Source of the DNA: JADGHX01 sp035760965
GTDB taxonomy: Bacteria; Pseudomonadota; Gammaproteobacteria; Steroidobacterales; Steroidobacteraceae
DNA: 42,909 bases
NCBI GenBank assembly: GCA_035760965.1
Contig: DASTRY010000004.1
Location: 1-42,909 of the forward strand
Direction: 5' to 3'
Part shown: in pieces, positions 17,501 through 24,700 of the stretch
Position numbering within the stretch: the first letter of the stretch is position 1
Layout of the letters: every line of letters begins with the position of its first letter
Translations under genes and position numbers: made by a program
The notes under the pieces: generated by a model
Databases searched by the model: none
What the model was told of the DNA's origin: nothing
The model's input: the letters and a program-made list of their open reading frames with translations, nothing else

Positions 17501-18079
17501 GTGCGTCGCAATCGCGGCCCAATCGAGCTGCTTCGACACGTCGGACGTCCATTTGTGCGCCGGGTCGCCATTGCGTGCGTACTTCTCCGCCGACGCGTCG
17601 GTTTCGCCGTGCACGCCGGCGTCCGTGTAGCACTCGACCACATCATTCGGCGCGTCCGCGCGCATGTCCTTCCACGCGTTGAAGTCCGGGTTCCATTGGC
17701 CGGTGCGTCCCGTCCAGAATCCGGCGATGCCGTTCATGCCGGTGATGGCGGCGGCGCACTTCACCGCACTCAGGTTCACCCAGTTGGCCGTGCTGCAATC
17801 GGGAACCCCGGCCGTGCCGCGCGAGAAGTACACGCGATCCTCGCTGCACGAGCCGCCGTACGACACGCTTCTATCGTAGGGCACGCGGTCGAGGACAACA
17901 TCGTCCTCGTCCATCGAGCCCGAGGTGTCCATGATGAACAGGATGTTCGGCCGGACGCCGCTCGCGAGGCTGTTGCTCACGAAGATCTCGGTGTCGTCGG
18001 CCATGGCCGGCGCGCCGCAGGAGAGGGCCAGCAGCGTGCCCGCGAGCAGGTCGAGAACGCGACTGTGTGTGCGCAACAT
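14543..18079 (-). CDS. pilY1: PilY1 type IV pilus adhesin with von Willebrand A metal site, operon A
   Basis: A 1178-residue secreted protein. The signal peptide ends near residue 27 (PAMA). NILFIMDTSGSM (D51, S53, S55) is a MIDAS-type DxSxS metal site at the start of a von Willebrand A-like region. The C-terminal half holds the PilY1 beta-propeller domain, with repeats of the form YALDVTD, DTNGDRFADRIYAADLGGRIWRFD and EF-hand-like Ca loops (DVNQNGIIESGD). PilY1 proteins prime pilus assembly, act as tip adhesins and help sense surfaces. GAGGAGAGA precedes the ATG. It lies 20 bases after the small secreted protein. Compare operon B, whose PilY1 lacks the DxSxS site. Confidence 0.93.
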   Translation of the reverse strand: MLRTHSRVLDLLAGTLLALSCGAPAMADDTEIFVSNSLASGVRPNILFIMDTSGSMDEDDVVLDRVPYDRSVSYGGSCSEDRVYFSRGTAGVPDCSTANWVNLSAVKCAAAITGMNGIAGFWTGRTGQWNPDFNAWKDMRADAPNDVVECYTDAGVHGETDASAEKYARNGDPAHKWTSDVSKQLDWAAIATHTLYSGRYLNWKYSTDPSVKKTYNAKRITVVQRALTELASSVDDVNMGLMRFSDNCSEGGSCSAEQSAEGGMVIKKVDNLTASRADLIAKANLQLPGGNTPLSETMYEAGQYWAGKSVDYGLNSMGRESPSTSRKPQPSVDESRTSPGGATYASPIQYQCQKNYNILLTDGLPTRDKSANPKIKALRDVRGRGFVDLTGNPTAACTGEDANGACLDDMTAYLANADLVDLSTAGNPDTQEQHVFTYAIGFGNDVGDLTFLNVAAQRGGTNAAYKADNLDDLVEALRNIVTKIGDEGATFVTPSVSINSFNRNQTLNDLYISVFQPTQTEHWPGNLKKYRLKNGKIVDANGKEAVGADGFFVKGAQSVWSATPDEERVDQGGAAHLIPQPRTVYTHFSGDALDTAENRLDASNPNLTDAALGTSTNPTKAELLSWIHDQDPATGASRFAMGDPLHSVPAVVTYGGSSASPNAYDTVVYVTTNDGYLHAITGSTGQDASTKDSIGGGKELWSFVPQELLGRLVNLYRDSPVANRTYGLDSDIRVLKYDVNQNGIIESGDRVILYFGMRRGGRYYYALDVTDRTQPKLLWKDGPSVLPGVGETWSPPIITRVKIKNPRSPQNSQFLVLLFGGGYDDGEENYSYVTDDSGHRIYMVDAITGALLWYAGGPGGNGTPDLLLDTSKTNGTMNNAIPGQLTVLDTNGDRFADRIYAADLGGRIWRFDIFNDKNTADLVTGGVIARLGAGDAPSSPAPTMADTRRFYGQPDVALIQRRGADPYYNIAIGSGYRGHPKQTSATPGGATADRFYSIRDKAPFMPFTQADYKAYTPVTDGALVDITDTITSTVVPPSQPGWKLDLRLNGTGVGEKVLGSSTTANNVILFPTYTPADPTAMNPCKPMGVNRVYALSVDNGRPALDFTGDQRIDASDAFTQLNQDGIVDQVNVAVIRPTPGGDGPPPTDPDTKCIAGVEILNQCVKVGGTVRTYWKRKN

Positions 18080-18099
18080 CGATCTCTCCTCTCGGGTTC

Positions 18100-18429
18100 T
18101 CACAGCCACACCTTGATGGTCAGCAGCTCGAGCGTCCGCGTGTCGTAGCTCACGACCAGCGACATCGCGCGCCGCTGCGACTCTGCAACGAGCTCCTGCA
18201 GGGTCACTTCGTTGCCGCCGATGAAGTAGCGCGATTGCGACGTGACGCGAATGGAAGTGGGTGCACACGTCTCGCACGGGCGCAGAACCAGCGTGCCGCC
18301 CGCAGTCGAGGGCAGGACGACGTCGTTCAACGAGGTCTCCACGGCATTGCGTTTTGCGAACGCGGGCAGGGCGGCGAGAGAGGCGATCGCCACCATCACG
18401 AGGCACGTCCAAGGCTTCGCTCTATGCAT
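18100..18429 (-). CDS. Small secreted protein of unknown function in pilus operon A
   Basis: A 109-residue protein with a clear signal peptide (about residues 1-25, ending PAFA). The mature part is about 84 residues and contains a CETC pair (a CxxC) and the conserved-looking segments RYFIGGNEVTLQELV and SYDTRTLELLTIKVWL. GGGAG precedes the ATG at the right spacing. It sits between pilX and pilY1 in operon A and has no counterpart in operon B. By position and size it recalls PilY2 of Pseudomonas, but I see no sequence evidence for that. The function is not recognised. Confidence 0.75.
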   Translation of the reverse strand: MHRAKPWTCLVMVAIASLAALPAFAKRNAVETSLNDVVLPSTAGGTLVLRPCETCAPTSIRVTSQSRYFIGGNEVTLQELVAESQRRAMSLVVSYDTRTLELLTIKVWL

Positions 18430-18480
18430 GACTAGTCTCCCAAGTGCGGCGCGCGCTGCGCACCGCGCGTAGTCGTCGGC

Positions 18481-18969
18481 TCACAGTGGGTCGGCGCCGA
18501 CCAGCGGCGCGCCAGGATTGCCGGGATCGTTGTTGCCGCCGCCGCCGTTCAGCACGAACGCACCCTGCTCGTGCTCCGCGAGCGCGTTGCGCGCGGACCG
18601 GCCGGTGCTGGTGATGACGTAGTGGTTGCCCACGAAAGCGCCGGCCTTGTAGCCCGCGATGTCCTGGTCCTCCGCGAGCCACGTCGAGGTGGTCGTGTAC
18701 GTGTCGGTCGAGCCCGCGACGACCGGCGTTACCGGGACGGTTTCAGGCGTGCCGTTCGTGTTCACCAGAGGCAGCGCTCGCAGCGCGTTCTCGCGGCCGG
18801 TCTCGGCTGCCTGAAAGGCGTTCTGCCGGAATTGCTCATTGCCGGCCATGATCAGCTCCGTCGTGGAGGTGTTCATCCCGGTGATGGCGAGCAGCGTCAG
18901 AATCGTGAGCAGCACCAGCCCGATGACGAGTGCTGCGCCCTGTTGCTTGCGATGTGCAGCTCTTTTCAT
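18481..18969 (-). CDS. pilX: Minor pilin PilX-like, operon A
   Basis: A 162-residue prepilin-like protein. After a short basic leader, GAALVIGLVLLTILTLLAITGMN forms the hydrophobic helix. Glu5 is absent, as in the PilX/GspK-type members. The typical PilX segment TTELIMAGNEQFRQNAFQAAETG follows, with an AAETG motif. The C-terminus is Gly/Asn-rich. It is the fourth pilin of operon A. Its start lies seven bases from the pilW stop. Confidence 0.88.
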   Translation of the reverse strand: MKRAAHRKQQGAALVIGLVLLTILTLLAITGMNTSTTELIMAGNEQFRQNAFQAAETGRENALRALPLVNTNGTPETVPVTPVVAGSTDTYTTTSTWLAEDQDIAGYKAGAFVGNHYVITSTGRSARNALAEHEQGAFVLNGGGGNNDPGNPGAPLVGADPL

Positions 18970-18976
18970 GAGGCGC

Positions 18977-20038
18977 TCACAGCGTGCGCGCGTTGCGCAG
19001 TTGGATGGTCCGCGACACCAGGAGGCGGCGGATGTTGTCGGCCGGCTTGTAGGTGATCCCGGCGTACTTGTACTCGTTGGTGTTCGTGTAACCCGGCTCG
19101 CCACGATCCGCGCGCAGGAGCAGCCAGATGCGCACCGACACCACCTGCAAGCCGGCGAAGGCCGGTGAGCTCGCGGCTTGCGGATCGACGTAGCGCGTCG
19201 CGATGCCGTTCGGCGCATCCGGTATGCCGTCGTTGTTCAGGTCCTGCGCGGCATCGATCGTGCCGTCGCCGTCGTAGTCACCCGTGTCGAGGCCGAACTG
19301 GACCTGCATGTCCTGCACACCCTGCATCACGGTGGTGTCCTGGAACGCCGGGCCCTTGCCGAGCGAGATCACGCGCAGCTCCGGCAAGTTGTTCGGCCCA
19401 TTGGCGACGTAGTAGGTCCGCACGATGAGGTCGCGCACCGCGTTCACGTCCGCATCGACCGCTTCCGGCGTAGTGTCGGAGATGAAGATGCGTTCGTTGG
19501 AGCGCTTCGTGCGATTCACGAGCAGCTGAATCTTCGCGCCCGTGACGTCCGCGTCGTCGACCGACGCGCGCCGGATGGTCAATGTGTCCGTGTTGGCGCG
19601 ATAGGCGGTTGCGGCATTTCCGCACGTGGCCGGGAGGGACAGCGTGCCGTTCGAGCCCTCCACCGTCGCGAGCAGGTCGACCGCGAAATTCTTGCCGCAC
19701 GCGCGCGCCGCCGTCGGCAGGGCGGCGAGCTCCGGGTCTGCGGCGAGCTGCTGGAGCTGCGACGCCGGCGTGAGCGTGCCCGCGTCCCAGAAAGAAAAGT
19801 CCTGCGGCGCGTTCGAATAGCCGTAGTAGCCGGCGAGCTGGATGTCCGGCTCCATGATCGAGAACACGTAGCGCGCCTGCTCCTGCAAGCGCGCGACGCT
19901 TTCGTTGACGGAGTACGTGTTGCGGCTCTGCGAGTACACGAGCACCGCGCCCGCGATGAGGACCGAGCCGATCGCGAGCGAGATCATCAGCTCGATCAGG
20001 CTGAGACCGGTCATCCGAGAATGGCGAATGCGCGGCAT
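18977..20038 (-). CDS. pilW: Minor pilin PilW-like, operon A
   Basis: A 353-residue prepilin, normal for PilW. The leader ends MTG and the mature chain begins LSLIELMISLAIG with Glu5. The PilW segment YSQSRNTYSVNESVARLQEQARYVF follows. Domain detail beyond this is not visible by eye. GAGAGG lies seven bases before the ATG. The pilV gene ends 13 bases upstream of it. Confidence 0.9.
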   Translation of the reverse strand: MPRIRHSRMTGLSLIELMISLAIGSVLIAGAVLVYSQSRNTYSVNESVARLQEQARYVFSIMEPDIQLAGYYGYSNAPQDFSFWDAGTLTPASQLQQLAADPELAALPTAARACGKNFAVDLLATVEGSNGTLSLPATCGNAATAYRANTDTLTIRRASVDDADVTGAKIQLLVNRTKRSNERIFISDTTPEAVDADVNAVRDLIVRTYYVANGPNNLPELRVISLGKGPAFQDTTVMQGVQDMQVQFGLDTGDYDGDGTIDAAQDLNNDGIPDAPNGIATRYVDPQAASSPAFAGLQVVSVRIWLLLRADRGEPGYTNTNEYKYAGITYKPADNIRRLLVSRTIQLRNARTL

Positions 20039-20051
20039 TAGCAGCGACCTC

Positions 20052-20552
20052 TCACGTCGGCGGCATGACATCGAAGACGAGCTGGTATGAAAGCGGCTCG
20101 GGCTGCGACGGCTCGCTCCACTGCACGCGCACGGTGTAGCGATCGAGCGTTGCGCCGCTGCCGGGCACGAAATCGATAGAGGTCTGCGGAGGCTTGCCGC
20201 TCTCATCCGCGGGCAGCCGGCTGTTCACCGTGTTGACCCAGCACTTCACGTCGTCCTTCGCGAGGTCTGCGGGCGTGTAGGGCGTCGCGATCGTGCACCC
20301 GCCGGCGCCGATGGTATCGGTGACCGCCTTCACGTAGGCCTCGCGGCCGCGACGATTGGCGCGGATGCGATCCGCGATGTCGTTCACGAGGTCGACCGCC
20401 TGTCCGCGCAGCTGCGCCGTGCGATTGGCGCGCAAGGTCTCGAGATACAGGCTGGAGATGCCGAGCATGCCGATGGACATGATCACGAGGGCAACCAGCA
20501 CCTCGATGAGCGTAATGCCGCGCTGGGTACGCGTGGAGCGGTTCAGGGACAT
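20052..20552 (-). CDS. pilV: Minor pilin PilV-like, operon A
   Basis: A 166-residue prepilin. The leader ends RG and the mature chain begins ITLIEVLVALVIMSIG with Glu5, the standard PilV pattern, then SSLYLETLRANRTAQLRGQAVDLVNDIADRIRANR. The ATG at 20552 is chosen; a GTG at 20564 would add four residues. The start lies inside the fimT 3' end, overlapping it by 10 bases, which suggests translational coupling. Confidence 0.92.
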   Translation of the reverse strand: MSLNRSTRTQRGITLIEVLVALVIMSIGMLGISSLYLETLRANRTAQLRGQAVDLVNDIADRIRANRRGREAYVKAVTDTIGAGGCTIATPYTPADLAKDDVKCWVNTVNSRLPADESGKPPQTSIDFVPGSGATLDRYTVRVQWSEPSQPEPLSYQLVFDVMPPT

Positions 20553-21148
20553 GTCATGGCCCACTTCTTGAGATCCGTCTCAGTTTCCGTACCGACGTCG
20601 CGCGAGATGCGCGCGCGGCCGGTCGGGGTGACGAAGACGCCGCGCGCCGCCGAGAGGCTCGCGCCATCGATGGGGTTGGTGCCGCGCTCGTCGCAGAACA
20701 GCACGCGCTGCACGTGATCCTCCGGCTCGTCGTCCTGCGGCTTCAGGAATCCCGTCGGCATGAACGGCATGCATGTGCCGGTGGCGGCCGTCTTGACGGC
20801 CGCTTCGAGAGGCCCGTCACTACGCAGCAGCACTTCGGGCGCGGCATCGAGCACGCAGTCGCTGTTGCGATCCTCGAAAACGATCCACCCGGTGTACGCA
20901 CCCTTCGAGCACGCGGGCGCGACAGCCTGCGGATTGTCCGATGCGCAGAGTGAGACGGGTTGCTGGCGTTTGATCGCTTCCGTACGCGCGAGCAGCAGCG
21001 CGCTCAGGAAGTCGTTGCTGGCGCCAGTCAGCCGATTGTTGCGCCGGAACTCGCTGAAGCTCGGAGCACCGAGGCCGAGGATCACCGCGGCCAGAGCGAT
21101 CACGATCATCAGCTCGAACAGAGAGAAGCCACGCGTCGCGCTTTTCAT
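20543..21148 (-). CDS. fimT: Minor pilin FimT/FimU (GspH-like), operon A
   Basis: A 201-residue GspH-type prepilin. The leader ends TRG and the mature chain begins FSLFELMIVIALAAVILG with Glu5. FRRNNRLTGASNDFLSALLLARTEAIKR and GWIVFEDRNSDC are standard for the family. This is the first gene of operon A. No good Shine-Dalgarno site precedes the ATG. The control region is at 21191-21263. Confidence 0.93.
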   Translation of the reverse strand: MKSATRGFSLFELMIVIALAAVILGLGAPSFSEFRRNNRLTGASNDFLSALLLARTEAIKRQQPVSLCASDNPQAVAPACSKGAYTGWIVFEDRNSDCVLDAAPEVLLRSDGPLEAAVKTAATGTCMPFMPTGFLKPQDDEPEDHVQRVLFCDERGTNPIDGASLSAARGVFVTPTGRARISRDVGTETETDLKKWAMTCP

Positions 21149-21190
21149 GGGCCCGCATCATCCGGCGTTTCCCAGAGCCGGACGGTGCGA

Positions 21191-21263
21191 GCCGATGAGC
21201 GGCCGCGATCAGAGGATCACCGGTCGCGGAGTGTGAAGCGCATCACACGCGCGGTTTGACTTA
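21191..21263 (-). promoter_or_regulatory. Control region of pilus operon A: CRP-like site plus LytTR/AlgR-like direct repeats
   Basis: Read toward fimT: TAAGTCAA (21263-21256), 8 bases, then TGTGATGCGCTTCACA (21247-21232), a perfect CRP/Vfr/Clp consensus (TGTGA-N6-TCACA). Next come ACCGGTGAT (21224-21216) and GCCGCTCAT (21203-21195), two 9-bp direct repeats starting 21 bp apart, the spacing used by LytTR-type regulators such as AlgR (core close to ACCGTTCGTC). The last base of the block is 42 bases from the fimT ATG. The same elements with the same spacing precede operon B. Binding by named proteins is inferred. Confidence 0.7.
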
Positions 21264-21336
21264 GCGTGTTCGCACTGTGTGGTGGCGCACGAAATTCAAC
21301 ACATGTCGCCAAAAGCAGACGAGAACTGTGAAGTAG

Positions 21337-21762
21337 CTACTTGCCCCAGCATTCGGCAACGGGCTTCGACCCGGAGACGCTGCGCGTGTTGACCTGGTCG
21401 AGCGTGAAGTTGCCGCAGCCCGTATCGTCGGCTTGCTTACCCTGCGGAGTCGCCGTGAGCAGGAACGTCGTCGCGGTGCGGTTCGAGATGCTGATCAGGT
21501 AACGGCCGTTCTCCGTGAGCTGCGCCGCTCCCAGGACGTTGCAGCCCGCGGCGGGATCGGCGTTGTACACGTAGCTGTTGTAGCGCGTGTAGCAGCGCTC
21601 GAGCGCACCCGCGTAGAAGAGCAGCCCGGTCTTGGCGTCCGTGCGGTTCGCTCGGATCGTGTACTGCCGATAGCTCGGAATCGCTATGGCCGAGAGAATG
21701 CTGATGATGACGAGCACCGTCAGCAGCTCCATCAACGTCACGCCGATCTGCTTGTGTCGCAC
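21337..21762 (-). CDS. pilE: Type IV pilin PilE-like, operon B
   Basis: A 141-residue prepilin. The seven-residue leader ends in G and the mature chain begins VTLMELLTVLVIISIL with Glu5. The ALERCYTRYNSYVY region and C-terminal pair (GCGNF, AECWGK) match the operon A copy. The GTG at 21762 is chosen because AAGGAGAA lies just before it; an ATG at 21789 overlaps the pilY1 stop as ATGA and would give a 16-residue leader. It is the last gene of operon B. A 188-base gap with operon A's control region follows. Confidence 0.92.
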   Translation of the reverse strand: MRHKQIGVTLMELLTVLVIISILSAIAIPSYRQYTIRANRTDAKTGLLFYAGALERCYTRYNSYVYNADPAAGCNVLGAAQLTENGRYLISISNRTATTFLLTATPQGKQADDTGCGNFTLDQVNTRSVSGSKPVAECWGK

Positions 21763-21785
21763 GAGTGGTTCTCCTTGCAGCCTGC

Positions 21786-24700
21786 TCATCGCAATTGCCG
21801 CCACGACTGTCTGCCGCGATCGCCCGGTCCGGTGTTGAGATTCTTCTTCTCCGGATCGTTGCCGCTCGAGCCCGAACCGTAGCCGAAGTCCTCGTTCTGG
21901 CCCGCGACGACGCCGGGCTTGCCGACCATGCCCTCGGTCCACTGCATGCCGGACGCCGGGATCTTGGTGCCGTCGGGCAGCGTGATGAAGTCCGTGTCGG
22001 TGAACAGGTGGTCGTTGTCGAGATCGAAGGGCGGATAGCTCAAGCGCCCGCCGGAGAGCGCATCGAGCGACATCAACCAGCTCGTGCCGCCGAACGTGCA
22101 CGGGTCGGTGTTGGGGATGATCGTCGAGAAGATCACTCGGCCGTTGCGCAGGATCGGATCCGACACCTGCATCTCACCTTTGAAGCCGATCGAGCCCGTC
22201 GGCACACCCGGCGCCGGCGAGATGAAGTCGAGATACCAGCCGCGGCTGTTGGCGGCGACCGCGTTCTGCGTGAGGCCGCGGAGCGGGATGTCCTTGCCGT
22301 TCACATTGTTCGTGCCCTCGAACGTGATCGCCTGCTTCGTCAGCGTCGAACGGTTGCTGTTGATCGGGGTGGTCGACGGCGTGTTCGGGTCGAAGAGACC
22401 GTAGAAGCTCTGCGTGCTCAGGTTCGCGAGCACCTTGTCCGAGGGCTCGAGGAACTTGCCCGTGCCGAACAGGACGACCATGCCCTTGCCGCCCGGGCCG
22501 CGGCCCACTTCGGCGCGCGTCGTGATCGGCTGATTCTTGCCGCCGGCGTCCTTCGCCACGAAGAGCGGCACGCCGCCGAAGGCGATGTTCCACGACGTCG
22601 GGTCGGCCGCCGTCACGTCGAACTTCCACATCTCACCGAACAGGTCGCCGGCGAACACGTAATCGACCACGTTGTCGCCGTTGATGTCGACGAGCGTCGG
22701 CGTCGCAAGGCCGTTCGGGCGCGAGTTGCCGCTCGGGTCCTGACCCATGCCCATCTTGGTGTCGATCTTGGCGACCAGCTTGCCGGTCTCGATGTCCACG
22801 AAGAACAGGACCGCATTGCCGGTCGCGCTCTTCTTGCCGCCCTTGGCCGTGTCGTCGAAGGTGCTGTTGTAGCCGTTGCCGAACACGGCGAGCCACTGGG
22901 TGCCCGTCGGCGAGCGGAATTGCGCGATGGCCGGGCGGCTGTAGGTGTAGCCGAGATCGGCATCGTCGGCGTCCGTGAACTCCCACTTGTAGATGCTGGC
23001 CGCGTTGGCTTCGCTGAACTTCGCAGGATCGGTCACATCGAGCGCGTAGATGCCCTGACCGCCGTTGTTCAGACCGCCGACCAGCACGGTGTGCCACGCG
23101 CCGTTGTAGTAGACATCGGCCATGCTGGGCGTGCCGTCGACGTAAAAGCGATGCGCGTAGCCGTTGCTCGTGAGCTGCGCGAGGTTCCCGAATACCGGAC
23201 CCGGAATGAATGCCAGACGCTCGACGCCGCTCGTCGCGTCGAAACCATGCAGCATGCCGTCGTTCGCGCCGACGTACACCATCTTGGGACGGTCCGCCCA
23301 AGTGGTGCGGAACGTGGCATACGAGGCATCGGAATAGCGGAATGGAGGCGCGCCGACGAAGATCGGCGCGGAATTCACGATGTCGCCGAGCTTGGTCACG
23401 CGCTTGCGGAAGATGCCGTTCGGCTTCGACGCTTCCTTGGAGTCGTCGCCACGCAGATAGTCGAGCCGGTCGGAGCCGAGCGTGCCCGCTGCCGGATCGA
23501 GCTGCTTCTGGCGGTTCGAGCCGATCGCGGACCAGCGGAACGCGACGGGATTCTTCGAGCTGTCGGTGGTGATGATCGTGCGGTCGGTGGGCGCGGGCAA
23601 TTTGGTCGCCGCGTCCCACTCGAAGGGTTTCAGCGTGCCGTCCGTGTTCAGCGGGAACGACAGCAGCTGTCCGCTCCAGTCGCCGCTGCTGAACTTCGCC
23701 TGATAGACGCGCGTATCGCTCGACACCGATCCCGAGTTCACCGACGCGGACGCCGCCGCGCTCGTGCGCACGATGATCTCGTTGAAGGCCTTCGAGAGCT
23801 GCGCAGGCAGGGTCAGCGCGTTCGTCACCAGGAAGTAGTTGCTCGGATCGCCGGTGTGGTTCTCGTCCCACTCGTCCTGCAGGTTCGGCACACCGTTCTT
23901 GTCCTGGTCCTTGAAGCCGCCCCACTTGGCTGCGTACCACAGCGGATCCTTGAGAAGGTCGGCACCGCTCGTCGCGCCGGGCGTGAACGTGCGCGTGCTC
24001 ACGAGCGGCAGCGCGGTGCCATCGTTCCACGTACCGCTCTGGCCTTTACCCGGCGCGGGCGGAGTGCCCGTGAATCCCGGCGGCGTGTCGAGGTAGTAGT
24101 CCGGATCGCTGTTGGCCGCGGTGTCCGTGTCGCGCACGTCGAAGTAGATGCCGTCGTGCGTCGTGCCCGAGATGACGTAGCCGATGTGCTGAATGAGACT
24201 GCCCGCGGCGTACTGGGACGTGAGCGTGATGTCGACCGTGCCGTCGTCCTTCACGGTGTATTCGTACTGCACGATCGCGTCCATGTCGTGATCGGCGCCC
24301 TGCTCGACGTCCTCGTAGTTGACGCGGAACTTGCCGTAGTTCTTCTCCAGCGTGTCGACGTAGAAGTCCACGATCTGGTTCGTCGGCTGAAAGCCCGTGC
24401 TCGACGCCGAGACGTTGGAGCCGTTGACGCTGCCGCCGACGGTCTTCGCGAACGGCACCAGCGTGATCTTCTTGTCGCCCACCGGAATTTCGATGCGCGG
24501 CAGCGGCGAGGCGAGCGCGACGGCGAACGTCGACACGTTCTGGTTGCCCGTCTTGCCGTTCACGTCGTGCGTGAGGCCGTAGTACGCGACGCTCGCCGCG
24601 TAGTAGCTGCCTTCTTTCGTCGGCTCCTCGGGCGCGAGTCCGCGGATGTTGCCGAAGCTCGTGACCGTCTTCGGCGTCGGCGCCTTGTCGTCGTTGGCGG

